From NCBI GenBank assembly GCA_032209605.1, contig JASFXZ010000010.1:14033385-14097384 (forward strand): a stretch of DNA of 64,000 nt, given 5' to 3'. Below are positions 26,001 to 36,889 of the stretch, in pieces. The notes under the pieces were generated by a model. The model saw only the letters and a program-made list of their open reading frames with translations, was not told where the DNA came from and searched no databases. The position numbers and the translations under genes were made by a program. The stretch comes from Mactromeris polynyma. Lineage: Eukaryota > Mollusca > Bivalvia > Venerida > Mactridae. Numbering within the stretch: the first letter of the stretch is position 1; each line of letters starts with the position of its first letter.

Positions 26001-29000
26001 AAGTTATTCGGAATTTTTTCTTTAGAAGGTGTTCAAAGAATATACCCAGTTTTCTAAAATTACGCTGATATTGTTGAGTTGCCAGTCTTCTACATGTATC
26101 TCTAAAGAATGGACTAAAGTTGACAGTTTTACACATCAGTGGACCATTGTTTTAACTACTCCCTGGGGCTTGCCAGCATCATGCATCATTCAATATAGAA
26201 AATATAGTTGTAAACACTGATTATATAATTTGACGACAGGTCATACCTTACTGAGTGAGAACGCTGTATTCTCTAGTCCAGCACCACCACCAAACATGAG
26301 TAACTTCCCTTTGTAGTGTATAATTTCATGTCTATATCTGAAAAGAAAATCATAATTTTCTACAACATGAAATGTTAGTATTCCTGTATGCTATGTAGTA
26401 TTTAGCCCATATCTATATGCATTTTATGCTTTTTCTTAGTACGCACAACGAATGTGGCTGCCAATACAGTGTATCAAATACAAACAACAGAATGTATCTG
26501 CAAATACAGTGTATCAAATACAAACAACAGAATGTGGCTGCCAATACAGTGTATCAAATACAAACAACAGAATGTGGCTGCCAATACAGTGTATCAAATA
26601 CAAACAACACAATGTATCTGCAAATACAGTGTATCAAATACAAACAACAGAATGTATCTGCAAATACAGTGTATCAAATACAAACAACAGAATGTATCTG
26701 CAAATACAGTGTATCAAATACAAACAACAGAATGTATCTGCAAATACAGTGTATCAAATACAAACAACAGAATGTATCTGCAAATACAGTGTATCAAATA
26801 CAAACAACAGAATGTATCTGCAAATACAGTGTATCAAATACAAACAACAGAATGTATCCGCAAATACAGTGTATCAAATACAAACAACAGAATGTGGCTG
26901 CCAATACAGTGTATCAAATACAAACAACAGAATGTGGCTGCCAATACAGTGTATCAAATACAAACAACACAATGTATCTGCAAATACAGTGTATCAAATA
27001 CAAACAACAGAATGTATCTGCAAATACAGTGTATCAAATACAAACAACAGAATGTATCTGCAAATACAGTGTATCAAATACAAACAACAGAATGTATCTG
27101 CAAATACAGTGTATCAAATACAAACAACAGAATGTGGCTGCCAATACAGTGTATCAAATACAAACAACAGAATGTATCTGCAAATACAGTGTATCAAATA
27201 CAAACAACAGAATGTGGCTGCCAATACAGTGTATCAAATATATCGATCAGACTTGGCCATCAATGACACCCCTAGAGAGATGTCAACAAGTAATAATCCT
27301 ATATAAAAATCAGCAAGTAACAGATAGATATTAAAGAAGCTTACCTAGCATGTGGTCTGTAGTCTGATTTTTTACAAATTTCCTTCCATTTCAAGGTTTC
27401 TAGGTCAAGTTGATGTACATCACAATCATATTCATACCCACATGTACCACCAATCACATACAATAAATTCCCTACCCTTACCGTGGACTGAAATACATGT
27501 AAACAGGTGTCTTCACTTGTTAAAGCAAATCAACAAGATTTTTGACACAAGAGCATATTGATGCATTTCTGAAGAGAACTTCACCAATTATTGACGGATT
27601 TCCATAAAGTAGGAGTCATTTGAAAGATAAAAGATTCAAGAGTAGAATGTGGTGCATATCTTGGATTGTATTTCGATGTTTGAAGTGTGATTTCGGACAC
27701 GAAAGGGGGGGGAGGGTCAGGTTTGAAAAGCCTTAGACTACTTGTACAGTAAAACCTCATGATGCGACCAACTCGATTTTGCGACCAACTCATTATTACA
27801 ACCGTTTTTTCCGGACCGAATTTTTCTCTATATAATTCAATGGTCGCGGAACTCGAAATTGCTGGCAACTCAATATTGCGTAATGCGACCGCTTATTCAG
27901 GTCCCGATCAATAATGAAGACACATTTTCAACTCGAAAATACGACCACGTACCGTCCCGAAACGGGCAGTGTGGATTTTAGTCACACCGACAGCCGAGGT
28001 TGTTAATTCGGATTTGTTTACGATAATTGATGACACTATAATCCCCCCAGGGGTCATAAACACACCAAGAGGTTGGTATTTTATTGTTTGGCCCTTTGTG
28101 AGACCCTTAATTGAGCAGTTAGCAGTCACATATTTGATTCTACGTTAATTAATCTGTTATACTGTACTTGTTAATTGACGGAAACAACAAATCGTATAAA
28201 CTTCCGTAATACGAGGGTCCTGCAAAAAGTTCTGTCATTGGGTTCGGATTTCTTAAGTGCTACGTTTTATCAAAATTATTTTTATTACAAAACTTCAAAG
28301 TATTCCTCCTTTACCGAAACACATTTTTGTAAACGTTTTACCCAATCGCGAAAAGCAGATACATAGTCTTCTTTTGGTATCTGTTGGAGACACTGATAAA
28401 TGGCGCTGCCAAGAGAACTTCTGGACTTATATTTCTTTCCAGAAAGCATTTTCTTAAGCCTTGGAAATAAAAAAAAGTCATAAGGACTCAGGTCAGGTGA
28501 ATAAGGCGGATGGTTTACAACTTCTACCTTTTCAGAAGCCAAAAAAGACTTAACAACCTCGCACTTGTGAGAGGAGGCGTTGTCGTGTATAAAATGGACT
28601 CCTGACCATCCTTTGCTTGGACGTTTCTTATTGCAAAACTCTTTCACTTTCTTCAGTACAGAGTTATTGTAGAATCGTCCAGTTACTGTATGACCAGATG
28701 GACAAGGCAATATATCTTTCACCGACAATCGCGCATTCTGTTCGACCACAACTTTTACAGCAGCGATGTTTGCCTTGGTTACAGAGGTCTTAGGCCTACC
28801 AGAATGGGTATCATCTTCGACAGATAATTTCCAAGCTTTAAAAGCTTTAACCCACCTAACAACTGTGCGCATCGAAATGGCATGAGGTCCATATATACCA
28901 CACAATTCATCAAATATCTATATCAAGCTTAATGCGGCATTTAATATAGCTACGAATTTCAGTCTTTTCGTCCATTTTACAATGTGAAAAGTAAATTGGT

Positions 29001-32000
29001 CAGTGTATACTGCATGTATTTCAATTTGAAATAACTCGGTCATTTGAAAAGCAATTTGCACAAAATAAACGGATATCATTAGCTATTGGACACACCATTC
29101 AAGTGCAATGAAACGTTTTAAAAAATACCTGGGATAAAACTACGGAAGCCCATTAGTGACAGAACTTTTTGCATGACCCTCGTACAATGTATTATCTGAC
29201 CAGATTAATCAATCATATCTGAATTTGATTTTCATCAGGGACATATAAACCGTTTATATGTCCGTGTTTTCATTGATAAACTTCCGTAATATTATCTGAC
29301 CAGATTAATCAATCATATCTGAATTTGATTTTCATCAGGGACATATAAACCGTTTATATGTCCGTGTTTTCATTGATAAACTTCCGTAATATTATCTGAC
29401 CAGATTAATCAATCATATCTGAATTTGATTTTCATCAGGGACATATAAACCGTTCATATGTCTGTGGTTTCATTTATAAAGACCTACATGAACTTAGCTG
29501 ATTAAATTTGTTTAAAAGTTCTAAAATGAGTAGACAGAGTTTTCTCTGAAAGACTGTCCAGGAAAAAGTCATAGGCAACAGGCTGATAAATATGACATTG
29601 GAAAGACTCAGGTGATTTAATCTGACCTCTGCTTCACAAACTATGTTTATAGGACACAATAAATGTAATGACAATTTGCTGAGGAAGCAGTTGTAAAATG
29701 TACAGCCGTTGGCTATGAAAGTTGAAATTAACATGTTAAAGTTACATTCTTGAAGAACAGACACCACTCAAGCCAGTAATTTCAGTGATAGAACTGTCAT
29801 GTCTGTTACATTACTTGTTATTATCATTAAACTTCTAGTGTTCTTTTTTATATAAACATCATTACATGTACCTATAATATTTGATATGCTTTAATTTTCA
29901 GGTTTATTCAATCCTCAAGAGGATGGTGGAATTGGTGGAAGTCTATGAGAATTGTTTTTCCTATTTTATTGTTTATATTGTATTTATCAAAATAAAAATT
30001 ATATTGTGTTATTAACCTGTTTTCTTCCATTATTTAACTTTTATTTATAATCCCACACATTTATGGGACACAGAAGTATTTAAAATAGCACAAATATCTT
30101 GGGAAAAACATAACATTACTAGTACCGATACGCACAATATGACTAAACTCAATAATGAGACCAACTTGATATTAAGACCACTTTATGGCGGACCCATTGG
30201 TGGTCTCATTATCGAGTTTTTACTGTACTATGTATACATCTACTATCTGTTAGACAATGTAAAAATCTGAAAATTAATATTTTTGTCACTAATACAGGTT
30301 TTCTCGAGGAACAACTCACATATGTTTTCAGTTTAGTTAAAACCTTATAAGCATTAAAAGCTTCACTTACATGTCCGTACTTTTCTCTAGGTACGTCAGT
30401 ATTTTCATAATCTGGCCCAGGATGACACACCCGCTTCCATTCCAATGTGTTAAGATCAAGGTCATACAAACAGTTGGTTTTTGCCTGTCCGAATGGTACG
30501 CCAGTCCCCCCGAAATGTAGAATATGGTCAGGAAGCAAAACAACTGAAATGTACAAAAAGCTTGGCTTTATCTAAAAAGAATCATGTAAATAAGGCGATC
30601 ATCGTGAATCCTTATATCAATGTATAGACGATCTGGTCTTCGGTTTGCTGTAGCAATACGCAATGACATCGTAAAATTTAGCATAGACAGTGGAGGATAT
30701 ATATTGAAATTTCATTCTTGTTTACAAAAGTGCCAATCAATGACAGCCCTATATCAAAGTAAAAAATAAATTCCAAAACGACTGAAACTTTACATTCACC
30801 CACAAGTGAACTTTCACTAAACAAATTAAAAAAAACATACTTAAACAAGAATATCGGTAGAACCTATGTACATGAGGAAAGGGCCCTAAGTGTGTGAAAA
30901 ATCATTGAACTGGAACATTCTAACACTATGCCATATATCTCCTCTTGATGGTGAAGCTTCCCATTAAGTTTCATTAAATTCCCGTCGGTGGATGCCGAGA
31001 AATAGCATGGACATGAATGGGATGGACGGACTGACGAACGGACGAAGTGGCGGCAACAAAATCGTACAACTTTTGACACACATTAATGAAAACACAGTGA
31101 AATGTATCATATAAATATAGTATAAATGAGAAAAAGACAAAACAAACCAAAAGGAATGAATTGCGAGTGCTCTATATACATATTAATCAAACAAGTAGCA
31201 AACCTGTATGAGATGCTAGTTCTATAGGAACTTCTCCGTGTGTTTTCAACAATTTCCACTCGCCTGTCCAGATCTGGTAACGCCATAACTACTAACACAA
31301 ATTTATATTATATATATGCAAATAATTATGTATGTCATTGTGTGACACAGTGACAAGTAAGTTCACCTTGGAGCAATAAATGTGCTGGCAATCAAGATAG
31401 CTGTTAGTCAAGGTGCACCTGTGGCTCAGTGGTTAACGCTGGTCATGGGTTCGATCCCTCGTCTAGCTGGGTAAAACAGAAATGCTTTTCAGTGTTTCCC
31501 ACCTAACATAGTACTGGCATGTAACCAGGAAAGTAGTGGGTAGATTCCAGGAAAGTACTGGTAAGATGTCACTATGAGACAAAAAAGAATTATGAAATTC
31601 AAACTGTATACCGGGTACATGTATTTACATATACACATAGTAGAGAAACAGAACATTTCCGCTAACTCAAAAGAGTTGGACTGGATCTCTCCACCACAAC
31701 AGCTCAGCTACGTGATTTTACATAAGGTGAGAAATTGAACATGGGTTAAGACTAAAAGAACAGATATATTCAACATTGCGGAAAAATAGCAAAAATATCA
31801 ATCACTCGACAAATGAAGAGTAAGTGATATATACCAACTATGTAACTAAGAGTACAAATCTATAGTTTCTCATAAGAATAATGGACAGACTGGGATCATG
31901 GCCAATAATCATGAGCTTACATTGCTGTCAAAAAAATTAACATCATTTTGGCAATTTTTTACATTTTTAAAACTTTTAGTCACTGCAGATAAGAATGTTC

Positions 32001-34266
32001 CAGTAATATGCTTTACAAAATAGCAAATTTAATTACTCAGGTATTTATTTAAAAACTGATTTAACTATACAGCTTAATTACACAAAACATGCATACAATA
32101 CCTCTTTCAACAGTGGATACTCGGTATCTTCAGTGTTATCTCTGGCCCAGTAGTCGGAATTATATCCACCCCAACAATATAAGTATTTCTCATCAATAAC
32201 CATTCGGTGTCCACTTCGAGCAACAAGATCTGTAAAAAGCAATGTATTAATGGGATTTCAACCAATGCACTTTGTGTAAAAACTTCGAAAATGTACATGC
32301 AAACACTAAATCATTTCTGTAAATGAACTTAACAAATAACTTGTAATTAAATCTGTATTTTAGATGAAATTTCCTTTCAATCAAACTAACCATTCCCCAT
32401 CATTGTTATTTACGATTATACCAAAAACCGGTGTAAAGGTCAAAAGTCATATTTTGTAATTTCTACTGTATACATGGTTGAACATCTTTGATATGTTTTG
32501 CTAGCACAAGCAGAATGTAAAATTACTTAGTGACAGTGTGAAACTATGCGATTCAAAATTGCAATAAATTATGCAAAGGTGCTTAAAAAACTAACACATA
32601 ATTATCATAGAACATGCGCATAGGAGCTGGGGCCGCGGCCCCAATATTCTGGCTCGCAACGGCAATGGGGCTGCAGACATTTTATTACCCCTACTTCTCA
32701 TCTGTATCTTAAACTAGTCAAAACCAGTCACACATTTTATGGGCATTAGGCCAAGATATTTAATACGCATGACAAAATGTTATCATCGCTACCAGACAGG
32801 GACTGTCGCTAGTACCCTGACTGCTATCTAGGGTGTGAAAACAGTCAGTGGATTAATGAAGGTATGAAAGGAAGCATACTAACCAAGTGACAAGTATATT
32901 TATATTGGCATTGTTTTGAATCATAAAATTGGGAAAATTACATTTACTTGACGATCAATTAAATGGCGATAATCTCATTTACTCACAAAACGTAACTATT
33001 TTAACAGTGCACACAGATACAAATTAAATACATATTCTGAATCTTCATTATGAAAGTAGACTTTGAAATGGATGTTCCAAAATATATCCCTAACAGTCCT
33101 GTGCCTTTTTGGAAAAAGTACACATGTATGAATAAATGTAATAATTTTTAAACAAATTTTCGGAAAATATCATTTTAATTTTAAATGTGATGGATTTTGT
33201 GCCTGTCAAAGGTGATTTCCTAAAAAAATCTCATCCGGAGGGGATACCCCTCCCGTACTCGCCCCATCCGCAGCCCCAATGCTCAATACCTTCCTACACG
33301 CCTGTAGAAAAAGAGGTACACTGAACTTGTATATTGTTTTCCAATATATTTTGCCTGCAAAAACGACATTTTCAACTGAAGACCTAAATGCTTTATGCTA
33401 CGATGTAAACAAATGTGCGCCGAAAACAGCATAGCATAGTAATCAGACTTTTTCAGTTCCATCCGGTGTTCAGTGCACACCAGCCTTGCGTTCAGTAAAG
33501 GCTATCAGTCCAAAACGTTACGAAACAGCGCGCGAGTTTTGCTATTGACCGGCATGTAAGCGAAAAGTGTTTCATATCACTCGCTATATATATATCGCAA
33601 CTCGGAGGTAGCACGCGAATAATTGAGCCTATCACTGCGTTCAGTTACGGCTAACAGTCGCTCACGTTTTGTTTTGTATCCCTGGCCCACCGTATCACAA
33701 TGACTGCACACAGGGAACCAAATTGCAAAATGAACGCAGGGCTTGTTCCCTGCCTTTACTGTTTTTGAGGCTGGGAACCAGTATAAAGCCGAGGCGGTCA
33801 ATACACTTGATAGGTCCTGAACAGTGAGCGGGCTATCTTTTGCCGTAACTGATCGCAATGCTGTATTCAGTGTCATCAGTATAATATGTAATGATGTCAA
33901 CCCCATTATCCCATAAGAATGAAATAATTAATTTATTAACATACAATGTATAACAGTCTTCGAATGTATGGTTCAAGCGTTAAAAAATAAGGTTAAATCG
34001 GTATTGTTTCTATAATAATACGTATGGCTGACTTCTTGTCGCTTTGTTGATTATACATCCTAGCAGTTCTTACAGTCAAAATTTAAACAGCCACCCCTAT
34101 CCGAAATTGATATATCCGAAAACAGACTAAATTTAACAGGACTGTCGCAGGCGGCTGCGTCTCCACACATCCGAGAAACACAGGGAGAAAATATGAACTG
34201 AATACTACCTTTAACATTCTCATCTTGCAGTAAATCAATTCTCAAAGGACAAAAAGGAGAATACAT
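23085..34266 (-). CDS. KLHDC10: Kelch domain-containing protein 10-like, CRL2 substrate receptor
   Basis: Ten coding exons on the minus strand, 5' to 3': 34209-34266 (tentative), 32102-32229, 31204-31288, 30371-30543, 27345-27487, 26247-26337, 25357-25459, 24661-24708, 24086-24225, 23085-23294. All have GT-AG borders and compatible phases, giving 392 residues (human KLHDC10 has 442, with a long Gly-rich N-terminus). Six kelch blades are visible: LYCWGGYNSDYW, ILHFGGTGVPFG, LLYVIGGTCGYEYD, LLMFGGGAGLEN, VFVCGGLAPNK and MFVFGGVTRID. The C-terminus ETLLQIGIPHEFVDF aligns with the human BC/Cul2-box segment. Family knowledge: KLHDC10 is the substrate receptor of a cullin-2 ubiquitin ligase that reads C-terminal degrons, including Ala-tailed products of ribosome quality control. 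The first exon is inferred only from phase, a donor and an ATG. One exon is just 48 bp. Identity is firm from residue 20 onward. Confidence 0.92.
23340..23645. repeat. Dispersed repeat in KLHDC10 intron 9
   Basis: Contains ctcacctgagtaccattgg, tgacctagtttttgacccc and ctcaagtgagcta. I recognise this style of text as a common non-coding dispersed sequence in bivalve genomes. No ORF. The neighbouring stretch to 24085 holds nothing else. Confidence 0.45.
24330..24480. mobile_element. MITE family C copy
   Basis: Starts acagtcaaaccttg, contains aataaatatcaggtccc and gggctatttgaaatcatgta, and ends gacccgataaaat. The order matches the copy at 55999-56170. Confidence 0.7.
24783..25015. repeat. Dispersed repeat in KLHDC10 intron 7
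   Basis: Begins aacaagagggccatgatggc and contains gatatcagccaagtggtttc and gacaacaacgccgcaag. This is a type of text common in bivalve intergenic DNA. No coding potential. Confidence 0.4.
25527..25703. mobile_element. MITE family A copy
   Basis: Complete copy in KLHDC10 intron 6: starts aaaaccttaataataagacc and ends taagtgaggttttactgt, with internal ggtcttcttattgaggtgg. Confidence 0.85.
26447..27240. repeat. 40-bp tandem array, about 20 copies, in a KLHDC10 intron
   Basis: Units of exactly 40 bp carry acagtgtatcaaatacaaac and then aacagaatg. They fall into two classes: 'gtggctgcc' and 'gtatctgca'. The class order repeats after nine units (360 bp), including a diagnostic caacac variant at about 26606 and 26966, so part of the array was duplicated as a block. 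No stop codon occurs in any plus-strand frame, so three ORFs of 270-305 codons appear. They are products of the period and run antisense to KLHDC10. Confidence 0.97.
27745..28165. mobile_element. MITE-like element with iterated tgcgacc words
   Basis: Starts acagtaaaacctcatgatgc and contains several gcgaccaactc and gcgaccgct words; the far side reads atactgtac. The terminus matches family A while the interior differs. The right border is uncertain. Confidence 0.5.
28212..29182 (-). mobile_element. Internally deleted mariner element
   Basis: Inverted termini cgagggtc.tgcaaaaagtt occur at both ends, each flanked by the TA target duplication (28210-28211 and 29183-29184). The span is 971 bp, against about 1.3 kb for full-length mariners. 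It lies in the KLHDC10 intron between exons 27487 and 30371, in the same orientation as the host gene. Confidence 0.93.
28285..28975 (-). pseudogene. Mariner transposase pseudogene
   Basis: From the ATG at 28975 the frame encodes MDEKTEIRSYIKC, then a frameshift near 28910 moves translation to the frame with GPHAISMRTVVRWVKAFK, the helix-turn-helix part of the DNA-binding domain. The text then jumps from NARLSVKDI to SGHTVTGRFYNNSVLKK, so the block holding the first catalytic aspartate (the GDE region) is missing. The second aspartate (FIHDNASSHK) and the D34D signature (YSPDLSPYDFFLFPRLK) remain. Family knowledge: mariner transposases cut and paste at TA. Frameshift plus loss of a catalytic residue means it is inactive. 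Confidence 0.93.
29191..29490. repeat. 100-bp tandem array, three copies, with internal palindrome
   Basis: The word attatctgaccagattaatc begins at 29191, 29291 and 29391. Each unit contains a palindrome with 12-bp arms around one base (ggacatataaac, c, gtttatatgtcc); the last copy has decayed. The end of another unit, aacttccgtaat, sits directly left of the mariner at 28199-28210. Confidence 0.93.
29902..29949 (+). other. Possible terminal exon of an unidentified plus-strand gene
   Basis: A 'ttttcag' acceptor is followed by a short frame reading LFNPQEDGGIGGSL and a TGA, then an AATAAA about 40 bases later. The composition is more protein-like than its surroundings. I found no upstream partner exon and do not recognise the peptide. 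It lies inside a KLHDC10 intron on the opposite strand. Chance is a serious alternative. Confidence 0.2.
30143..30229. mobile_element. Short MITE family A derivative
   Basis: Starts actaaactcaataatgagac and ends attatcgagtttttactgt, with the family's inverted termini but a minimal interior. Confidence 0.6.
30700..31080. repeat. Dispersed repeat in KLHDC10 intron 3
   Basis: Contains acagccctatatcaaagt, tctcctcttgatggtgaagc and gacggactgacgaacggacg. It is a non-coding mosaic text; similar 'ggacagatggactgac' words occur near 56700. Confidence 0.4.
31411..31565 (+). mobile_element. tRNA-derived SINE
   Basis: The A box tggctcagtggttaacgc and B box gggttcgatccc are excellent matches to tRNA promoters but lie too close, so the anticodon arm has been lost. 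The body carries gtactggcatgtaacc at 31511-31526, shared with the SINE at 13035. It sits in KLHDC10 intron 2. Confidence 0.75.
32230..34208. other. KLHDC10 intron 1, no recognised element
   Basis: About 2 kb between the second coding exon and the tentative first exon. A GC-rich scrap lies near 32625-32650 and a CpG-richer section at 33480-33900. An ATG frame at 33283-33480 could also donate a first exon in phase; it is the weaker candidate. Confidence 0.35.
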
Positions 34267-35119
34267 CGTTATTAAATCTAATGCTGTTGATGTTATTCTT
34301 TAAAGTAGACATTAATTCCCCCCTATTGAACGTACGCACGCATTAAACGTACGATGAATAATTAATTAGGTGGGCGTTACTATTAATTGTAGCGTACCGT
34401 ATTATATTTTCATTAATCGTTATCGGAATAGATCTATATAATGTTCAATATTCAACCTCAACGTGTGCATGAGATTAAAAGAAATATATTTTCAATGAGT
34501 TCTTTCCTTGGTTACTAAATATAAACCTCCCGTAATTTATTCTGAACGTACGGTGAATAATTCATTCGGTGGGCGTTAACATGAATTGCACCGTATTGTA
34601 ACGTCTGCATTTTATTTTACTGTTATTGGGACCGGGGACATGCTAAATCCAGTTCCGGTCTTTACCGGCGAATAGTATAACAATACAGCTCCGGTCCCAT
34701 CCTGTGGCACTCATAATGGTTTCCATGGATATGTCATAGAATACATATTTGACCGGCTTCATGTGTCTATTGCCGTCTCACTCTGTATTTATGTTCTACA
34801 TGCATTACCCTTCGCACTGCAATCGCAACATTTTGCTACAATTCGCATTGACATTCAAGTTCCAGACGTTATAATTATATACATGTACGTGTATTTTAAC
34901 ACTTCTGATATTTTGTAAAATATCTGTACTTTTTGTTCTTTAATCGCAAAATTTTAATGTCAACGGCCGAAGTATTTTTGTCCATTTAATTTCACTGACG
35001 TCGGTGTTTATTTCTTAATTCCATTTTTTATTGATTAGCTCTACTTTTCAAAACTCTCAGCGCCTTCGACTTCGCATTTGCAGCATTTTGTTACTTTCTA
35101 TATAATCTTCCATCCTGGT

Positions 35120-35780
35120 ACAGTGGAACACGCTTATAACGAATTTCTAAGAAATTTGAGTTAAACGTAAGAAATGGAGGCTCTAATTGAGTACAGAAAT
35201 CTTGCCAATTTCAAGGGCCGTAATGCAATCATACACGCGCAGATCTGTCCGTTTTTCAACAGGAACGAAGGTTTTGTGTATATCTAACTACTGTCTAATT
35301 GTGGCATACTCGGTACCCAGGCTATTCATATCATATGTACCGGAGGATGAATTGTGGTGTAGATCAAGTAGAAAATTGAAGCTCTTTTCACGAGCTCATG
35401 CATAGCGTTTTGGTCATTTTCAAGGGGCCACAATCCCGTTATGCATGAGCGGAACTGAGCACATGTGGATCCTATCTACTGTATAAGTTTGGTAAACATC
35501 GGATTATAATTGAAGGCTCTACTGTGTTCACAAGCTCAATATCAGGATTTTTTTCCAATTTTCAAGGGCCATAATCCAGTCATGTATTGGATATGGCTGG
35601 TTTTCGAAAGGAACCGAGCGCTCATACATATCTGACTACTGAAGATCTATACGTTTCATTGAGATACAATCAAAACTGACGACTTTATCATGTTCACAAG
35701 CGATTGTTTTCGGACGGACGCACAGACGCATGGACTACGGAGAACGCGCCATCGAATAAGCGAAGTAAAAAGGCGTAGGT
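35120..35780. repeat. Dispersed repeat mosaic
   Basis: Starts acagtggaacacgcttataa and later carries repeated 'caagggcc(g/a)taat' words and ttcggacggacgcacagac. No gene. From 35781 to 36889 only short open frames without family features occur, plus a doublet of agtcaaaatgtaccca near 36615-36660. Confidence 0.4.
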
Positions 35781-36889
35781 ACGTGTAGAAACTCTACACA
35801 GCTTAAATTATGAAACCACCCCACTTCACACGGGTGGGTATAATGACAATACCGTTATTACAATATTTAAAACGTGCCAAAGATTGTACACACATTTAAA
35901 GAATTAATCACTCAGGTGTTTGTTTCATTCCGTGTGGCGGAAATGCACGAGATGCTCCGTGTGTAGACAGGTTGTGTAATAATTGTCTTTGACGAATACC
36001 AGCGGAAAAAGCCGAACACTATACCGTTGGTTTCCAGGGTCACCCGCATCACGGAGATGTGTAGCTGAATTTCGTGTGTTCTTGCTCACACTAACGGCGG
36101 ATGGAATTTTGTTTTGTTTTACCATATTTTGGACTGGATTTAATGGACATGCTTGGGCTTGAAATTATGTTTGATTTGGACTTTAAGTGCTTCATTTGTT
36201 CATTTGGGCAGGGACCGTATATAGTGTGTTGCAGATTTGGGGGATTATTTATTTGGAAGTTCAGTGGGGCAGTGTTATTTTTTTCTGTGAGCCAGTCAAG
36301 AAATTTGGAGGTCTGCTAGTGGAGGATCATTTGTTGATTAGGTATAATCATAGTTATGTTCTTGTGCGAATTCGTCAGGAAATATACTGCTACTATTCTA
36401 TTGTTGCATTGTTAAGAAGGGGAGGTCACTTTCTTTGCAAATTTCCGCCACTTGAAAGCAGAGGAGGTTACTCTTGTCGGGATTATCTACTAAGAAAGGT
36501 AAAGTGATCCCCCTGTATTCAAAAATCCGCCATTATCAACACGAGTTATATCCCTTTCTTTAAAAATGGAGGCTGAGTGAGATGAGTTGACTTCCCGGGA
36601 GCAGGTCAAAATGTACTCAAGTCAAAATGTACCCAATATTTTTAAGTCAAAATGTACCCAAATGAATTGGAAATTTAAACTCCTGTGAAATTCCTAAGCT
36701 GCTTTGGGTAATGACTAAGTATATGACCACTTCTCCAATATCAGGAATTTTATTCTTTCATTACTGTGATGGAAACAAGAACACAAGCTAGAATCAAACT
36801 TTATTTTACACATTTTAAACATCATTATAAATCAATAAATAGCAGAACAGAACAGATTTATTATAGACTTGTACAAATACATATATATA

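Noticed and set aside
25876..26136. 86-codon minus-strand ORF in a KLHDC10 intron, as a possible LINE fragment
   Set aside because: Only a vague resemblance; no RT or zinc-knuckle motif.
26417..27334. Three overlapping 270-305-codon plus-strand ORFs
   Set aside because: They consist of one 40-bp repeat read in three frames, lie within a KLHDC10 intron, and have no non-repetitive domain.
33283..33480. Alternative KLHDC10 first exon with a frame starting MELKKSDYYAM
   Set aside because: It could splice in phase at a weak GTAGCA donor, but the 34209-34266 exon has a better GTAGTA donor, a direct ATG and a natural D-L join. Neither is proven.
36187..36507. 106-codon plus-strand ORF
   Set aside because: No recognisable family, overlaps another frame, and lies in transposon-rich DNA.
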